From NCBI RefSeq assembly GCF_011752995.1, contig NZ_VWWL01000039.1, positions 1 to 41,823 on the forward strand: a DNA stretch of 41,823 bases, written 5' to 3'. The position numbers and the translations under genes were made by a program. Positions 22,338 to 29,716 of the stretch are shown here, one piece after another; position 1 is the stretch's first letter; every line of letters starts with the position of its first letter. The notes beneath the pieces are model-generated. The model was not told the origin of the DNA. It did no database searches and saw only the letters and a program-made list of their open reading frames with translations. This DNA is from Burkholderia sp. Ax-1724 (GTDB taxonomy: Bacteria; Pseudomonadota; Gammaproteobacteria; Burkholderiales; Burkholderiaceae).

Positions 22338-22395
22338 CCGTTTTAATGCCGTTTTAATGCCGTTTTTCATGCGGTTTTTCGTGCCGTTTTGGCTG
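22338..22395. repeat. Short tandem repeats in the araH leader
   Basis: About five degenerate 11-12-bp units of the form CCGTTTTAATG occur: two exact copies, then CCGTTTTTCATG, CGGTTTTTCGTG and CCGTTTTGGCTG. On the minus strand they run directly into the araH start region (AAAACGGCAT repeated), where no strong ribosome-binding site is seen. Such a tract could vary in copy number. Confidence 0.6.
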
Positions 22396-22502
22396 CGGTA
22401 GTGCGCTTGCAACGGCGCGTTCCGGTTGCGTTCACCGAGTTGGCGAGCGAGCGGGCAAGCAGGGCGTGAAGCAAAGTGAGCCCAGCGCGATCGGCCCGAC
22501 GC

Positions 22503-24050
22503 TCAGCGCGGCAACGCGAGCTTGATCAGCGCATCGGGCGTGGCCTGCGCTTTCGGCAAATCGCCGACGATGCGTCCTTCCTTCATCACGATCACGCGAT
22601 CGGTCACGCCGATCACTTCGGCAAGATCACTCGACACGACGATGACCGTGCGGCCCGCTTCGGCAAGCCCGTACAGCAGCCCGTAAATCTCGCTACGCGC
22701 GCCGACGTCGATGCCGCGCGTGGGCTCGTCCATCAGGAACACGTCGATCTCTTCCGCGAGCCAGCGCGACAGGATCACCTTCTGCTGATTGCCGCCCGAC
22801 AGCGTGCCGATCGGCGTGTCGCCGTTGCGCGTCTTGATCGCGAGCTTGCCGATGAACTCGCGCGTGGTCTGCGCTTCCTTGCGGCCGTTGAGCACGTGAA
22901 AGCGGCTGAAGTGGCGGCGGCAACTGATGTTGAGGTTGTCCGATACCGACGCGATCGAGACGATGCCTTCCTGCTTGCGATCCTCGGGACACAGCGCAAC
23001 ACCGGCGCGCACCGCGTCGCGCGGCGTCGCGAACTGCACGCGCCGGCCCTTCAGCGCAATCTCGCCGGCGCTCGGTTTCACCGCGCCGTAGATCAGCTTC
23101 ATCAACTCGGAGCGGCCCGCGCCGACGAGCCCGAAGAAGCCGACGATCTCGCCCTTGCGCGCGGCGAACGAAGCCGGCTCGCGCAGCCCCGGTCCTAGCA
23201 GCGCCTTCACGTCGAGTTGCACGTCGCCGAGGTTGCGCGTGCGATAGCCATACACGTCGGTAATCGAGCGGCCGACCATGCAGCTGATCAGCCGGTCGCG
23301 ATCGAGTTCCGCGCCGGCCTCGAACGTGTCGATGCGGCGGCCGTCGCGAAACACGGTGACGCGATCGCACAGTTCGTACACCTCGTCCATCCGGTGCGTG
23401 ACGTAGATGATCGCGCGGCCTTCGGCCTTCAGCGCGCGGATGATGCGGAACAGCTGCGTCGTTTCGCGCGACGACAACGAACTGGTCGGCTCGTCGAAGG
23501 CGATCACGCGCGCGTCGCGCATCAGCGCCTTGCCGATCTCGATCATCTGCCGCTGGCCGATCGACAGATGCTTGACCTGCTGCGACGGGTCGATCTTTTC
23601 GCCGAGCCGTTCGAGCTCGCGCATCGCGCGTGCGACGAGCGCCTTTTCGTCGAGGATACCGAAGCGATTCGGCAACGCGCCGAGCATCAGGTTTTCGGCG
23701 ACGGTCAGCTCCGGCACCAGATGCAGTTCCTGATAGATGATCGCGATGCCCGCCGCGATCGCCGCTTTGGTCGTCGCAAACTGCTGCTCGACGCCGTCGA
23801 GCGACAGCGTGCCCGCGACCGGATGATTGACGCCGGACAGCACCTTCAGCAGCGTCGATTTGCCCGCGCCGTTTTCGCCCATCAGGCCATGCACTTCGCC
23901 GCGCCGTACTTCGAGCGAGACCTGGTCGAGCGCGAGCACGCCCGGAAAGCGCACGGTGATGCCGTCGAGTTGCAGATAAGGGTCGCCGGAAGCGGGCGAG
24001 GGCGCGAGCGCCGCCGCGCCGTCGTGGGACCCGGTGGAGAAGGACGTCAT
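22503..24050 (-). CDS. araG: Sugar (L-arabinose-type) ABC transporter ATPase, two fused cassettes
   Basis: A 515-residue cytoplasmic ATPase with two ABC domains. Cassette one has Walker A GENGAGKST (about 57-65), signature LSIGQRQ and Walker B VIAFDEPTSSLS. Cassette two has a degenerate P-loop GLVGAGRSE, the signature LSGGNQQK and Walker B VFLMDEPTRG. The asymmetry is normal for monosaccharide transporters. The middle part (MVGRSITDVYGYRTRNLGD and GIVSIASVSDNLNISCRRH) resembles AraG more than RbsA or XylG from memory. An Ala/Pro-rich N-terminal extension of about 22 residues is present. It energises AraH. It sits 170 bp downstream of araF. Confidence 0.9.
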   Translation of the reverse strand: MTSFSTGSHDGAAALAPSPASGDPYLQLDGITVRFPGVLALDQVSLEVRRGEVHGLMGENGAGKSTLLKVLSGVNHPVAGTLSLDGVEQQFATTKAAIAAGIAIIYQELHLVPELTVAENLMLGALPNRFGILDEKALVARAMRELERLGEKIDPSQQVKHLSIGQRQMIEIGKALMRDARVIAFDEPTSSLSSRETTQLFRIIRALKAEGRAIIYVTHRMDEVYELCDRVTVFRDGRRIDTFEAGAELDRDRLISCMVGRSITDVYGYRTRNLGDVQLDVKALLGPGLREPASFAARKGEIVGFFGLVGAGRSELMKLIYGAVKPSAGEIALKGRRVQFATPRDAVRAGVALCPEDRKQEGIVSIASVSDNLNISCRRHFSRFHVLNGRKEAQTTREFIGKLAIKTRNGDTPIGTLSGGNQQKVILSRWLAEEIDVFLMDEPTRGIDVGARSEIYGLLYGLAEAGRTVIVVSSDLAEVIGVTDRVIVMKEGRIVGDLPKAQATPDALIKLALPR

Positions 24051-24220
24051 CGAGAAACCTCAAACAGGTGGAACCTGCGCGGGCCACCTCGCGCTCGTGC
24101 GGCTAAACACATGAACGCATGAACATACGAGCGCGATGCGGCCCGCCACGGCGGCGAGAAACCTCGCTTAAATGCCGGTGAAATACTGCGAGCCCAATGC
24201 CGCGGGTTAAATGCCGCGCC

Positions 24221-25225
24221 TCAAATACCAAGCTCCTTGCGCACGTCCAGCCAGTTGTCGCGCACCATCAGCTTGCCGGTGGTCTGCGTGTCGGCGGGCG
24301 GCTGCTTGCCGTCCTTGATCCACTCGACGAGGTTCTCGGTGCTCTCCTTGCCGTGGTTCGTCGAACTCACGGCGATCGTGCCGTAGAAGCCGGTCGGCTC
24401 CTTCTTCTGGAACTCGGCGAATGCTTCGCCCGCACCGTTGATGCCGACGCCGATCACGTCCGCGGCCGGAATATGCAGCTGCTCGGTCGCGCGCACGCCG
24501 CCGAGCACGCTTTCCTCGTTGAGCGCGAAGATCACCCACTTCTTGATGTTCGGATGCTGTGCGAGCACCGGCGATACCGCGTTGAAGCCGCCTTCGTCGT
24601 CGGTCGTTTTCTGCGGCGCGTCGAAAATGTTTTCCTTCCTGAAGCCGCCCGCGAGCAGCGACTGCGTCGCGCCGTCGGTGCGCAGTTTCGCGGTCGGCAG
24701 TTCATAGTCGGTGATGCGCAGCGCGCCGACTTCCTCGGGCTTCCAGCCGCGGCGCTTCATTTCGTCGCTGATCGCCTGGCCCACCTGATTGCCGATCTTG
24801 AACGCGGACATGCCGAGGTGCGGCACGTTCGCGAGCGGCTTGCCGGTCGAGTCGACCAGTTGATCGTCGACGGTCACGAACTTCATGTTGTAGCGCTTCG
24901 CGCGCGCCTGGATCGCCGGTCCGAGACGCACGTCGGGCGCGCAGATCACGAAGCCCTTGGCGCCCTGCGCGCCGAGGTTGTCGATCGCGGCCAGCACTTT
25001 TTCGCCGTCCGGCGTGCCGATGTTGACGACCGAGAAGCCGTCCTTCTGACCGAGCGCGGTCGCGGCCTTCTGTTCGTTGATGAACCACGCCTGTTCCGGC
25101 ATCTTCACGAGGAAGCCGACCTTGAGCGGCTCATCGGCGCGTGCGGACAGTTGCGCGGCAAACGGCGCGGCGAGGGCCGCTGCGGCCATCGCGGTCAGGG
25201 TCAAACGGCGAAGCTTGCTGGTCAT
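24221..25225 (-). CDS. araF: Periplasmic sugar-binding protein (L-arabinose-type)
   Basis: A 334-residue substrate-binding protein with a signal peptide (SKLRRLTLTAMAAAALAAPF, cleavage near SARA-DEP). The mature protein starts LKVGFLVKMPEQAWFINEQK, close to AraF, and ends RDNWLDVRKELGI. Motifs include GFVICAPDVRLGPAI, DDQLVDSTGK and VGVGINGAGEA (GVGINGAGEA). It would capture the sugar for AraGH. I chose the ATG at 25225 because it has an AGGAGACA ribosome-binding site and yields a proper signal peptide. That site is an 8-base match to the anti-Shine-Dalgarno repeats of the small RNA candidate at 29372-29436. The gene may share a transcript with the dehydrogenase gene 196 bp upstream. Confidence 0.9.
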   Translation of the reverse strand: MTSKLRRLTLTAMAAAALAAPFAAQLSARADEPLKVGFLVKMPEQAWFINEQKAATALGQKDGFSVVNIGTPDGEKVLAAIDNLGAQGAKGFVICAPDVRLGPAIQARAKRYNMKFVTVDDQLVDSTGKPLANVPHLGMSAFKIGNQVGQAISDEMKRRGWKPEEVGALRITDYELPTAKLRTDGATQSLLAGGFRKENIFDAPQKTTDDEGGFNAVSPVLAQHPNIKKWVIFALNEESVLGGVRATEQLHIPAADVIGVGINGAGEAFAEFQKKEPTGFYGTIAVSSTNHGKESTENLVEWIKDGKQPPADTQTTGKLMVRDNWLDVRKELGI

Positions 25226-25421
25226 CTTTGTCTCCTGAGGTTGAAAAGCTGCATTGATGTCGTGTAATTGCAGCAGGGCAGTGCGCGGCGGCCTCAGCCG
25301 TCGCGCGAATCCGGGTGAATTTGCGGGTGAGGTTGCGGACGAAAGCGCGAGCAGCACATGAAGCGCCGCGTGAGCCGATGCGCGCAACCGGTAGCGAATG
25401 CGTGAGCGCGGCTCATGGCGC

Positions 25422-26870
25422 TCAGCCCGCCACGTAGGCCGTTTTCACGGCCGTCCAGAACGCCGCGTCGGTCGCGCCATAGGCCGAGGCCTTGCGCCCG
25501 CCGCCGGGTCCGTGATGCTCGACGGCGGTGGTCGGCAGATTGATCGTCACGAGCCCGCTCTGCACATGGCGGCGAAAATGCCGCGCGCGTTCGAGCGAGC
25601 GCGTGCAGATGCCGGCGCACAAACCATAGGCGGTGTCGTTCGCGAGATAGAGCGCGTGCTCGTAGTCGTCGGCGCGCAGCACGACCGCGAGCGGCCCGAA
25701 AATCTCGTCGCGGGCGATGCGGTGCTCCGCCTCGCCGATAAACAGCGCGGGTTCGAAGAAATAGCCGCGCGTCGCGCGCTCCAGAGGCCGGCCGCCGTGC
25801 AGCAGTTGCGCGCCTTCCTGCTCGCCGATGCGCACGTAGTCGAGATTGCGTTCGAGCTGCGCCGCGTTCGCGACCGGACCGATGTCGGTGCCGTGCTTCA
25901 GCGCGTGATCGACGGTGAGTCTGGCGAGCTTCGCCTGCAACGCGTCGACGAACGGCGCGAACACCGCGCGCTCGACGATGAGCCGCGCCGACGCCGTGCC
26001 ACGCTGGCCCGTCGCGCTATAGGCGCCGGTCAGCGCCGCCTCGACCGCGCCGTCGAGATCGGCGTCGGCGAGCACGACGAACGGATTCTTGCCGCCCATT
26101 TCGAGCTGCACGCGTGCCTGGCGCGCGGCGGCCGCCTGCAGCACGCGCGTGCCGGTTTCGGTCGAGCCCGTGAAGCTGATCGCCGCGACGAGCGGATGCC
26201 CGACGATGCGCGCGCCGACCTTGCGGCCGCTGCCCATCACGAGGTTGAACACGCCGGCCGGCAAACCCGCGCGGCTGATGATCGAGGCCAAGGCCGCCGC
26301 GCAGGCCGGCGCCGATTCGGCCGGCTTGTAGACGACGCAGTTGCCGTGCGCGAGCGCGGCGCCGATCTTGGCCGCGGCGATCGCGAGCGGCGCGCTCCAC
26401 GGCGCGATGATGCCGACCACGCCGAGCGGCTCACGCGTCATGTCGATCTCGACGCCGGCGCGCGCCGACGCGAGCGGCTCGGCGAATGCTCGCAAGGCCT
26501 CGGCCGCGAACAGCTTGAAGAGCTGGCCCGCGCGCGTCGCTTCGGCGAGCGCTTCGGGCAACACCTTGCCGATTTCGCGCGCCAGCAGCCGCCCCAGTTC
26601 GTCGCGGCGCGCGAGCATTTCGCTGCCGATCGCGTCGAGCGCGTCCGCGCGGCGCTGCGCCGACGCGAGCGACCAGTCGCGAAACGCCGCGTGGGCGGCC
26701 TCGATCGCACTGTCGGTCTGCCGCACGTCGGCCCGCGCGTATTCGCCGACCGGGTCGCCCAGGTCCGACGGATTGAACGACATGCCCGCGGTCGCGCCGG
26801 TCTCCCATCCACCATTGATGTAATGGCGAAACGGGCTGGCAACGAGCGGGACGAGCGGATCGCGGTTCAT
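25422..26870 (-). CDS. Aldehyde dehydrogenase of the 2-oxoglutarate-semialdehyde type, active site damaged
   Basis: A 482-residue ALDH-fold protein; the full length of the family is present. The fold and cofactor motifs include FNPSDLGDPVGEYA, YKPAESAP, SFTGSTETG, LEMGGKNPF (general base E257) and DEIFGP. It most resembles enzymes that oxidise 2-oxoglutarate semialdehyde in oxidative pentose or sugar-acid breakdown, which fits the arabinose transporter next door. However, the nucleophilic Cys is replaced by Gly (G291 in TGQRGTASARL, codon at 25998-26000), exactly 34 residues after E257 as expected for that position. The usual Asn of PWNFP is Ser (S159 in PWSAP), and the late PFGGRK segment reads PGGGRK. 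There is no frameshift or stop. It is probably a non-catalytic or altered protein, or a decaying gene. Confidence 0.88.
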   Translation of the reverse strand: MNRDPLVPLVASPFRHYINGGWETGATAGMSFNPSDLGDPVGEYARADVRQTDSAIEAAHAAFRDWSLASAQRRADALDAIGSEMLARRDELGRLLAREIGKVLPEALAEATRAGQLFKLFAAEALRAFAEPLASARAGVEIDMTREPLGVVGIIAPWSAPLAIAAAKIGAALAHGNCVVYKPAESAPACAAALASIISRAGLPAGVFNLVMGSGRKVGARIVGHPLVAAISFTGSTETGTRVLQAAAARQARVQLEMGGKNPFVVLADADLDGAVEAALTGAYSATGQRGTASARLIVERAVFAPFVDALQAKLARLTVDHALKHGTDIGPVANAAQLERNLDYVRIGEQEGAQLLHGGRPLERATRGYFFEPALFIGEAEHRIARDEIFGPLAVVLRADDYEHALYLANDTAYGLCAGICTRSLERARHFRRHVQSGLVTINLPTTAVEHHGPGGGRKASAYGATDAAFWTAVKTAYVAG

Positions 26871-26983
26871 CGACGGAAACGGCGTGGCATGGAAAAAGGC
26901 GGCAAGCGCGGGCGAAGCTCACAAAGTCCACGAATGGTATGAGCGGCCGTCATAACTTTCCAATCCCTTTTTAGGTCTCTCCG

Positions 26984-26999
26984 ATATCAGTTTCGATAT
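26984..26999. promoter_or_regulatory. Candidate LysR-type operator
   Basis: ATATC-N6-GATAT lies in the divergent region between the dehydrogenase gene and the LysR regulator gene. It fits the short inverted-repeat style of LysR sites (a T-N11-A type arrangement). Its position about 100 bp from both genes is suitable for divergent control. Confidence 0.4.
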
Positions 27000-27098
27000 G
27001 GCATCATGGCGCCCTGAAGCGCGGCGACCGGCCGCCGTCACCACGACGGGCGGTTCGGGGCAGCAAGCCGCGCGCCGAAAACGGAAGGAGACAACGCG

Positions 27099-28076
27099 AT
27101 GACGCGTAGCTATTCGAACTGGTTCGTGCGAGCGCGGCTCAAGACGCGCCAGCTGCTGCTGCTCGCGGCAATGGAGGAAGAGGGCAACGTGCGGCGCGCG
27201 GCCGACGTGCTCGGCATGACGCAGCCGGCCGCGTCGCGGCTGCTCAAGGAACTCGAGGACATGCTCGAAGTGAGCCTGTTCGACCGCACGCCGCACGGCA
27301 TGCACGCAACGCTCTACGGCGAGGTGATGATCCGCCACGCGCGCATGGTGCTGTCGAACCTGAGCCAGGCGCACGACGAAATCTCGGCGCTGCGCTCGGG
27401 GCTCGCGGGCCAGGTGCGCATCGGCGTGATCGCGGCCGCCGCCGCGGCGATGGTGCCGCGTGCGATCGCGAACGTGAAGGAGCGCTATCCGCAATTGCAG
27501 ATCTGGGCCGACATCGAGACCTCGGACGTGATGCTGCCGCGCCTCGCCGAAGGCGATCTCGACATCATGGTCGGCCGCGTGCTCGAACGGCAGAACCAGC
27601 TCAAGACCGACGTGCGCTACGAGCCGCTCGCCGACGAACCGCTCTGCGTGGTCGCCCGGCCCGGCCATCCTCTCGAAAATGAGACAGGTTTGACATTGCG
27701 CGGAATCGTCAACGCGAGCTGGGTTCTGCATCCGCCGGGCAGCGTGCTGCGCCACCGCTTCGATCTGATGTTTTCGCAGATCGGCCTGAATCCGCCGCAA
27801 AATGTCGTCAATACGAACAATTTTCTGGCTATTTCGAGCCTGCTCCTGCAAAGCGACATGTTGGCGGTTTTACCTGAGGAAGTGGCGCGTCAATACCAAC
27901 AGTACGGCGTATTGAAACGGGTACCGATCGATTTACCGTACAGGATGGATACATTCGGTATCATCACGCGCCAGTCGCATCTGCTGGCGCCGGCCGCCGT
28001 GATCGTACTCGACGCCTTGCGCGACGCGGCTCGCGAGGTCTACGGCGCGCCGCTGGAGCCCGTGGTGGCCCGATAA
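27099..28076 (+). CDS. LysR-family transcriptional regulator (GbpR-like)
   Basis: A 325-residue regulator. The winged HTH (about 15-75) contains LLLLAAMEEEGNVRRAADVL and GMTQPAASRLLKELE. A substrate-binding domain follows (about 100-310: GQVRIGVIAAAAAAMVPRAI and so on). It resembles GbpR-type regulators linked to galactose/arabinose uptake, but the similarity is from memory, and no symbol is given. It is divergent from the dehydrogenase and araFGH genes and probably controls them, with a sugar or sugar acid as inducer (inference). The ATG at 27099 has AGGAGACA upstream. Confidence 0.9.
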   Translation: MTRSYSNWFVRARLKTRQLLLLAAMEEEGNVRRAADVLGMTQPAASRLLKELEDMLEVSLFDRTPHGMHATLYGEVMIRHARMVLSNLSQAHDEISALRSGLAGQVRIGVIAAAAAAMVPRAIANVKERYPQLQIWADIETSDVMLPRLAEGDLDIMVGRVLERQNQLKTDVRYEPLADEPLCVVARPGHPLENETGLTLRGIVNASWVLHPPGSVLRHRFDLMFSQIGLNPPQNVVNTNNFLAISSLLLQSDMLAVLPEEVARQYQQYGVLKRVPIDLPYRMDTFGIITRQSHLLAPAAVIVLDALRDAAREVYGAPLEPVVAR

Positions 28077-28218
28077 ATGCTCCTTCCGTCGTCATAGGCA
28101 CCGGCTGACGGCGCGGGAGGAACACGCGATGCATGGCAAATACGACAGACGGCAACGCGCCGTCGACGATTCTTTTTCCGTTCGCTCCGGTGGAGCGAGC
28201 GCCTGGTTCAGCAACGGC

Positions 28219-28773
28219 ATGGCTCTCAAATCGACGATTTACAAGGCGGAACTACAGATCGCGGACATGGACCGGCACTATTACGCCGACCATTCGCTGA
28301 CGATCGCCCGTCACCCCTCGGAAACCGACGACCGGATGATGGTCCGCGTCGCGGCGTTCGCGCTGTTCGCGCAGGAACGGCTCGAGTTCTGCAAAGGCTT
28401 GTCGGATGTCGACGAGCCGGACTTGTGGCAGAAAGACCTCACCGGCGCGATCGAAACGTGGATCGAGGTCGGCCAGCCCGACGAGCGGCGCATCGCGAAG
28501 GCGAGCGGCCGCGCCAATCACGTAGTCGTGATCGCGTACGGCGGGCGGACCTCGGACATCTGGTGGCAGGGCGTGCGCAACAAGGTCGAGCGTCTGCGCA
28601 ACGTGACGGTGTGGACGCTCGGCGAGGACGTCGCCGCATCGCTCGGCTCGCTTGCCGAACGCACGATGCGGCTGCAATGCACGGTACAGGATGGTGAAGC
28701 GTGGCTCGGCAGCGCCGAGGCCGACGCGGTGAAAATCGACTGGACGGTGTTGAAGGCGCCCGCCGACGCCTGA
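28219..28773 (+). CDS. yaeQ: YaeQ family protein
   Basis: A 184-residue protein that follows E. coli YaeQ throughout: MALKSTIYKAELQIADMDRH, then LTIARHPSETDDRMMVRVAA, GLSDVDEPDLWQKDLTG, GQPDERRIAKASGRA, DIWWQGVRNKVERL and RTMRLQCTVQDGEAWL. The fold is related to PD-(D/E)XK nucleases, but the cellular role is not established. The family-conserved start is 28219, which lacks a good ribosome-binding site. The same frame has an ATG at 28129 with an excellent GGGAGGAACACGCG leader and would add 30 residues (MHGKYDRRQRAVDD and so on). Either may be the real start. The gene follows the LysR gene in the same direction at 142 bp. Confidence 0.9.
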   Translation: MALKSTIYKAELQIADMDRHYYADHSLTIARHPSETDDRMMVRVAAFALFAQERLEFCKGLSDVDEPDLWQKDLTGAIETWIEVGQPDERRIAKASGRANHVVVIAYGGRTSDIWWQGVRNKVERLRNVTVWTLGEDVAASLGSLAERTMRLQCTVQDGEAWLGSAEADAVKIDWTVLKAPADA

Positions 28774-28847
28774 GTTCTACGCGAAGCCGGCGCCGGCCTG
28801 ACCGGCCAACGTCGCTCGCGGCGGCCCGAGCGCCCCCTGGCCGAAGC

Positions 28848-29273
28848 TCAGAGCGACGTCACCCGCGCCGCGTCCGGCGGCCCCTTCAGTTCGACCATAT
28901 TGCCTTCCGGGTCGAACAGATACAGCGACGGCCCAAAGCCGTCCGCGCCATAACGCACGCCCTGTTCGCCGATCCGCGCGCCATGCGCGGCCAGATGCGC
29001 CGTGAGCGCTGCGACGTCGAACGATTCGATGCGCAGGCACAGGTGATCCAGATTGCGTCCCGTGCCCGGCATACCGTTTTCCGCGCGATCGAGCTTTGCG
29101 CCGACCTGCAGCAGATCGATCAGCGAACGTCCCGCGCGCAATTGCGTAAGACCCAGCTCGCGCTGCTCCTTTTCGAGACTGCAGCCGAGCACGTCGCAGT
29201 AAAAACGCGCGAGCGTCTCGACGTTCGTCGCCCGGATCACGACGTGGTCGATCTCGCGAATATGGATTTTCAT
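28848..29273 (-). CDS. VOC-superfamily (glyoxalase/dioxygenase fold) protein
   Basis: A 141-residue protein with the paired beta-alpha-beta-beta-beta modules of the vicinal oxygen chelate fold. Evidence is the N-terminal IREIDHVVIRATNVETLARF with a metal-ligand-type His, FYCDVLGC, the middle NLDHLCLRIESFD with a second ligand-type His, and the C-terminal YLFDPEGNMVELKG with a Glu ligand. The metal site therefore looks complete. Substrate is unknown; glyoxalase-like, fosfomycin-resistance-like and dioxygenase-like members all share this pattern. The ATG at 29273 fits the family; the frame is open 11 codons further upstream. It is convergent with yaeQ. Confidence 0.85.
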   Translation of the reverse strand: MKIHIREIDHVVIRATNVETLARFYCDVLGCSLEKEQRELGLTQLRAGRSLIDLLQVGAKLDRAENGMPGTGRNLDHLCLRIESFDVAALTAHLAAHGARIGEQGVRYGADGFGPSLYLFDPEGNMVELKGPPDAARVTSL

Positions 29274-29371
29274 CTCGGACACCCTCTTGCCGGTTCGGAG
29301 AACCAATGAGCGAAGTGTAGGAGAAAGGACCGCGCGGCGGGATCGAGGGAGGGGAAGGGAAAAACGACGGG

Positions 29372-29402
29372 CAAAAAAAAGCCCGCTCGATTGGAGCGGG
29401 CT
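29372..29402 (-). terminator. Terminator of the small RNA candidate
   Basis: Stem AGCCCGCTC / GAGCGGGCT (29380-29388 and 29394-29402), 5-nt loop, followed on the minus strand by eight Ts. It stands upstream of the VOC gene, which has no other minus-strand gene behind it, so it needs its own short transcript to terminate. Confidence 0.88.
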
Positions 29403-29436
29403 GAATCCATATCAGGAGGAGACATGGAGGAGACAG
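29372..29436 (-). ncRNA. Predicted small RNA with two anti-Shine-Dalgarno motifs
   Basis: On the minus strand a good promoter (29442-29470) is followed by a transcript of about 65 nt. The 5' part contains the direct repeat TGTCTCCTCC twice (complement of 29412-29434), and a 9-bp terminator hairpin (29380-29402) ends it with eight Us. The repeats are complementary to GGAGGAGACA, the strongest ribosome-binding-site type in this window. Base pairing with mRNA leaders, probably with Hfq, is an inference. The start is estimated from promoter spacing. No protein is encoded on this strand. Confidence 0.6.
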
Positions 29437-29441
29437 GTACT

Positions 29442-29470
29442 AATATACACATCGGGTTGATGCGACGCAA
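29442..29470 (-). promoter_or_regulatory. Predicted sigma-70 promoter of the small RNA
   Basis: Reading the minus strand, TTGCGT (29470-29465) is followed, after exactly 17 bp, by TATATT (29447-29442). Start of transcription is expected near 29436-29433. Confidence 0.65.
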
Positions 29471-29519
29471 TAACTTTTTAAGGGAAAACCCGGTATCGGG
29501 CCAAATTGTCGCGATTTGA

Positions 29520-29716
29520 GGCAAAACGCCCGCCTGGAGCGGGTTTACAGGTGAGTTGAAAGCGTCTGAAAGGAGATTCGGCGGGTTTTGACCCCGTTAC
29601 GAGTAGGGAAAAGCGGGCTGCAATGACAGAGCAAGAACCGGAGCGTAGTGTGTCGCCATCGGACCTACATTGATGAGCATCGACATTGCCTGCCCATCAG
29701 GGACCACGGAACGATC
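29520..29716. other. ada upstream region
   Basis: The region holds a small CCCGC-CTGGA-GCGGG stem at about 29529-29543 and the Ada box at 29622-29634. TACATT at 29666-29671 could be a -10 element for ada. Nothing else stands out. Confidence 0.35.
29622..29634 (+). promoter_or_regulatory. Ada box (AAT-N6-GCAA)
   Basis: AATGACAGAGCAA matches the consensus AAT-N6-GCAA bound by methylated Ada in enterobacteria. It lies 83 bp upstream of the ada start and about 30 bp before a possible -10 element, a position suited to activation. Confidence 0.55.

Noticed and set aside
29424..29519. A 31-codon plus-strand frame with a seemingly perfect GGAGGAGAC ribosome-binding site
   Set aside because: The ribosome-binding-like sequence is the complement of the anti-Shine-Dalgarno repeats of the minus-strand small RNA, and the -10 and -35 boxes of that RNA lie inside the frame. 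The peptide has no recognisable feature.
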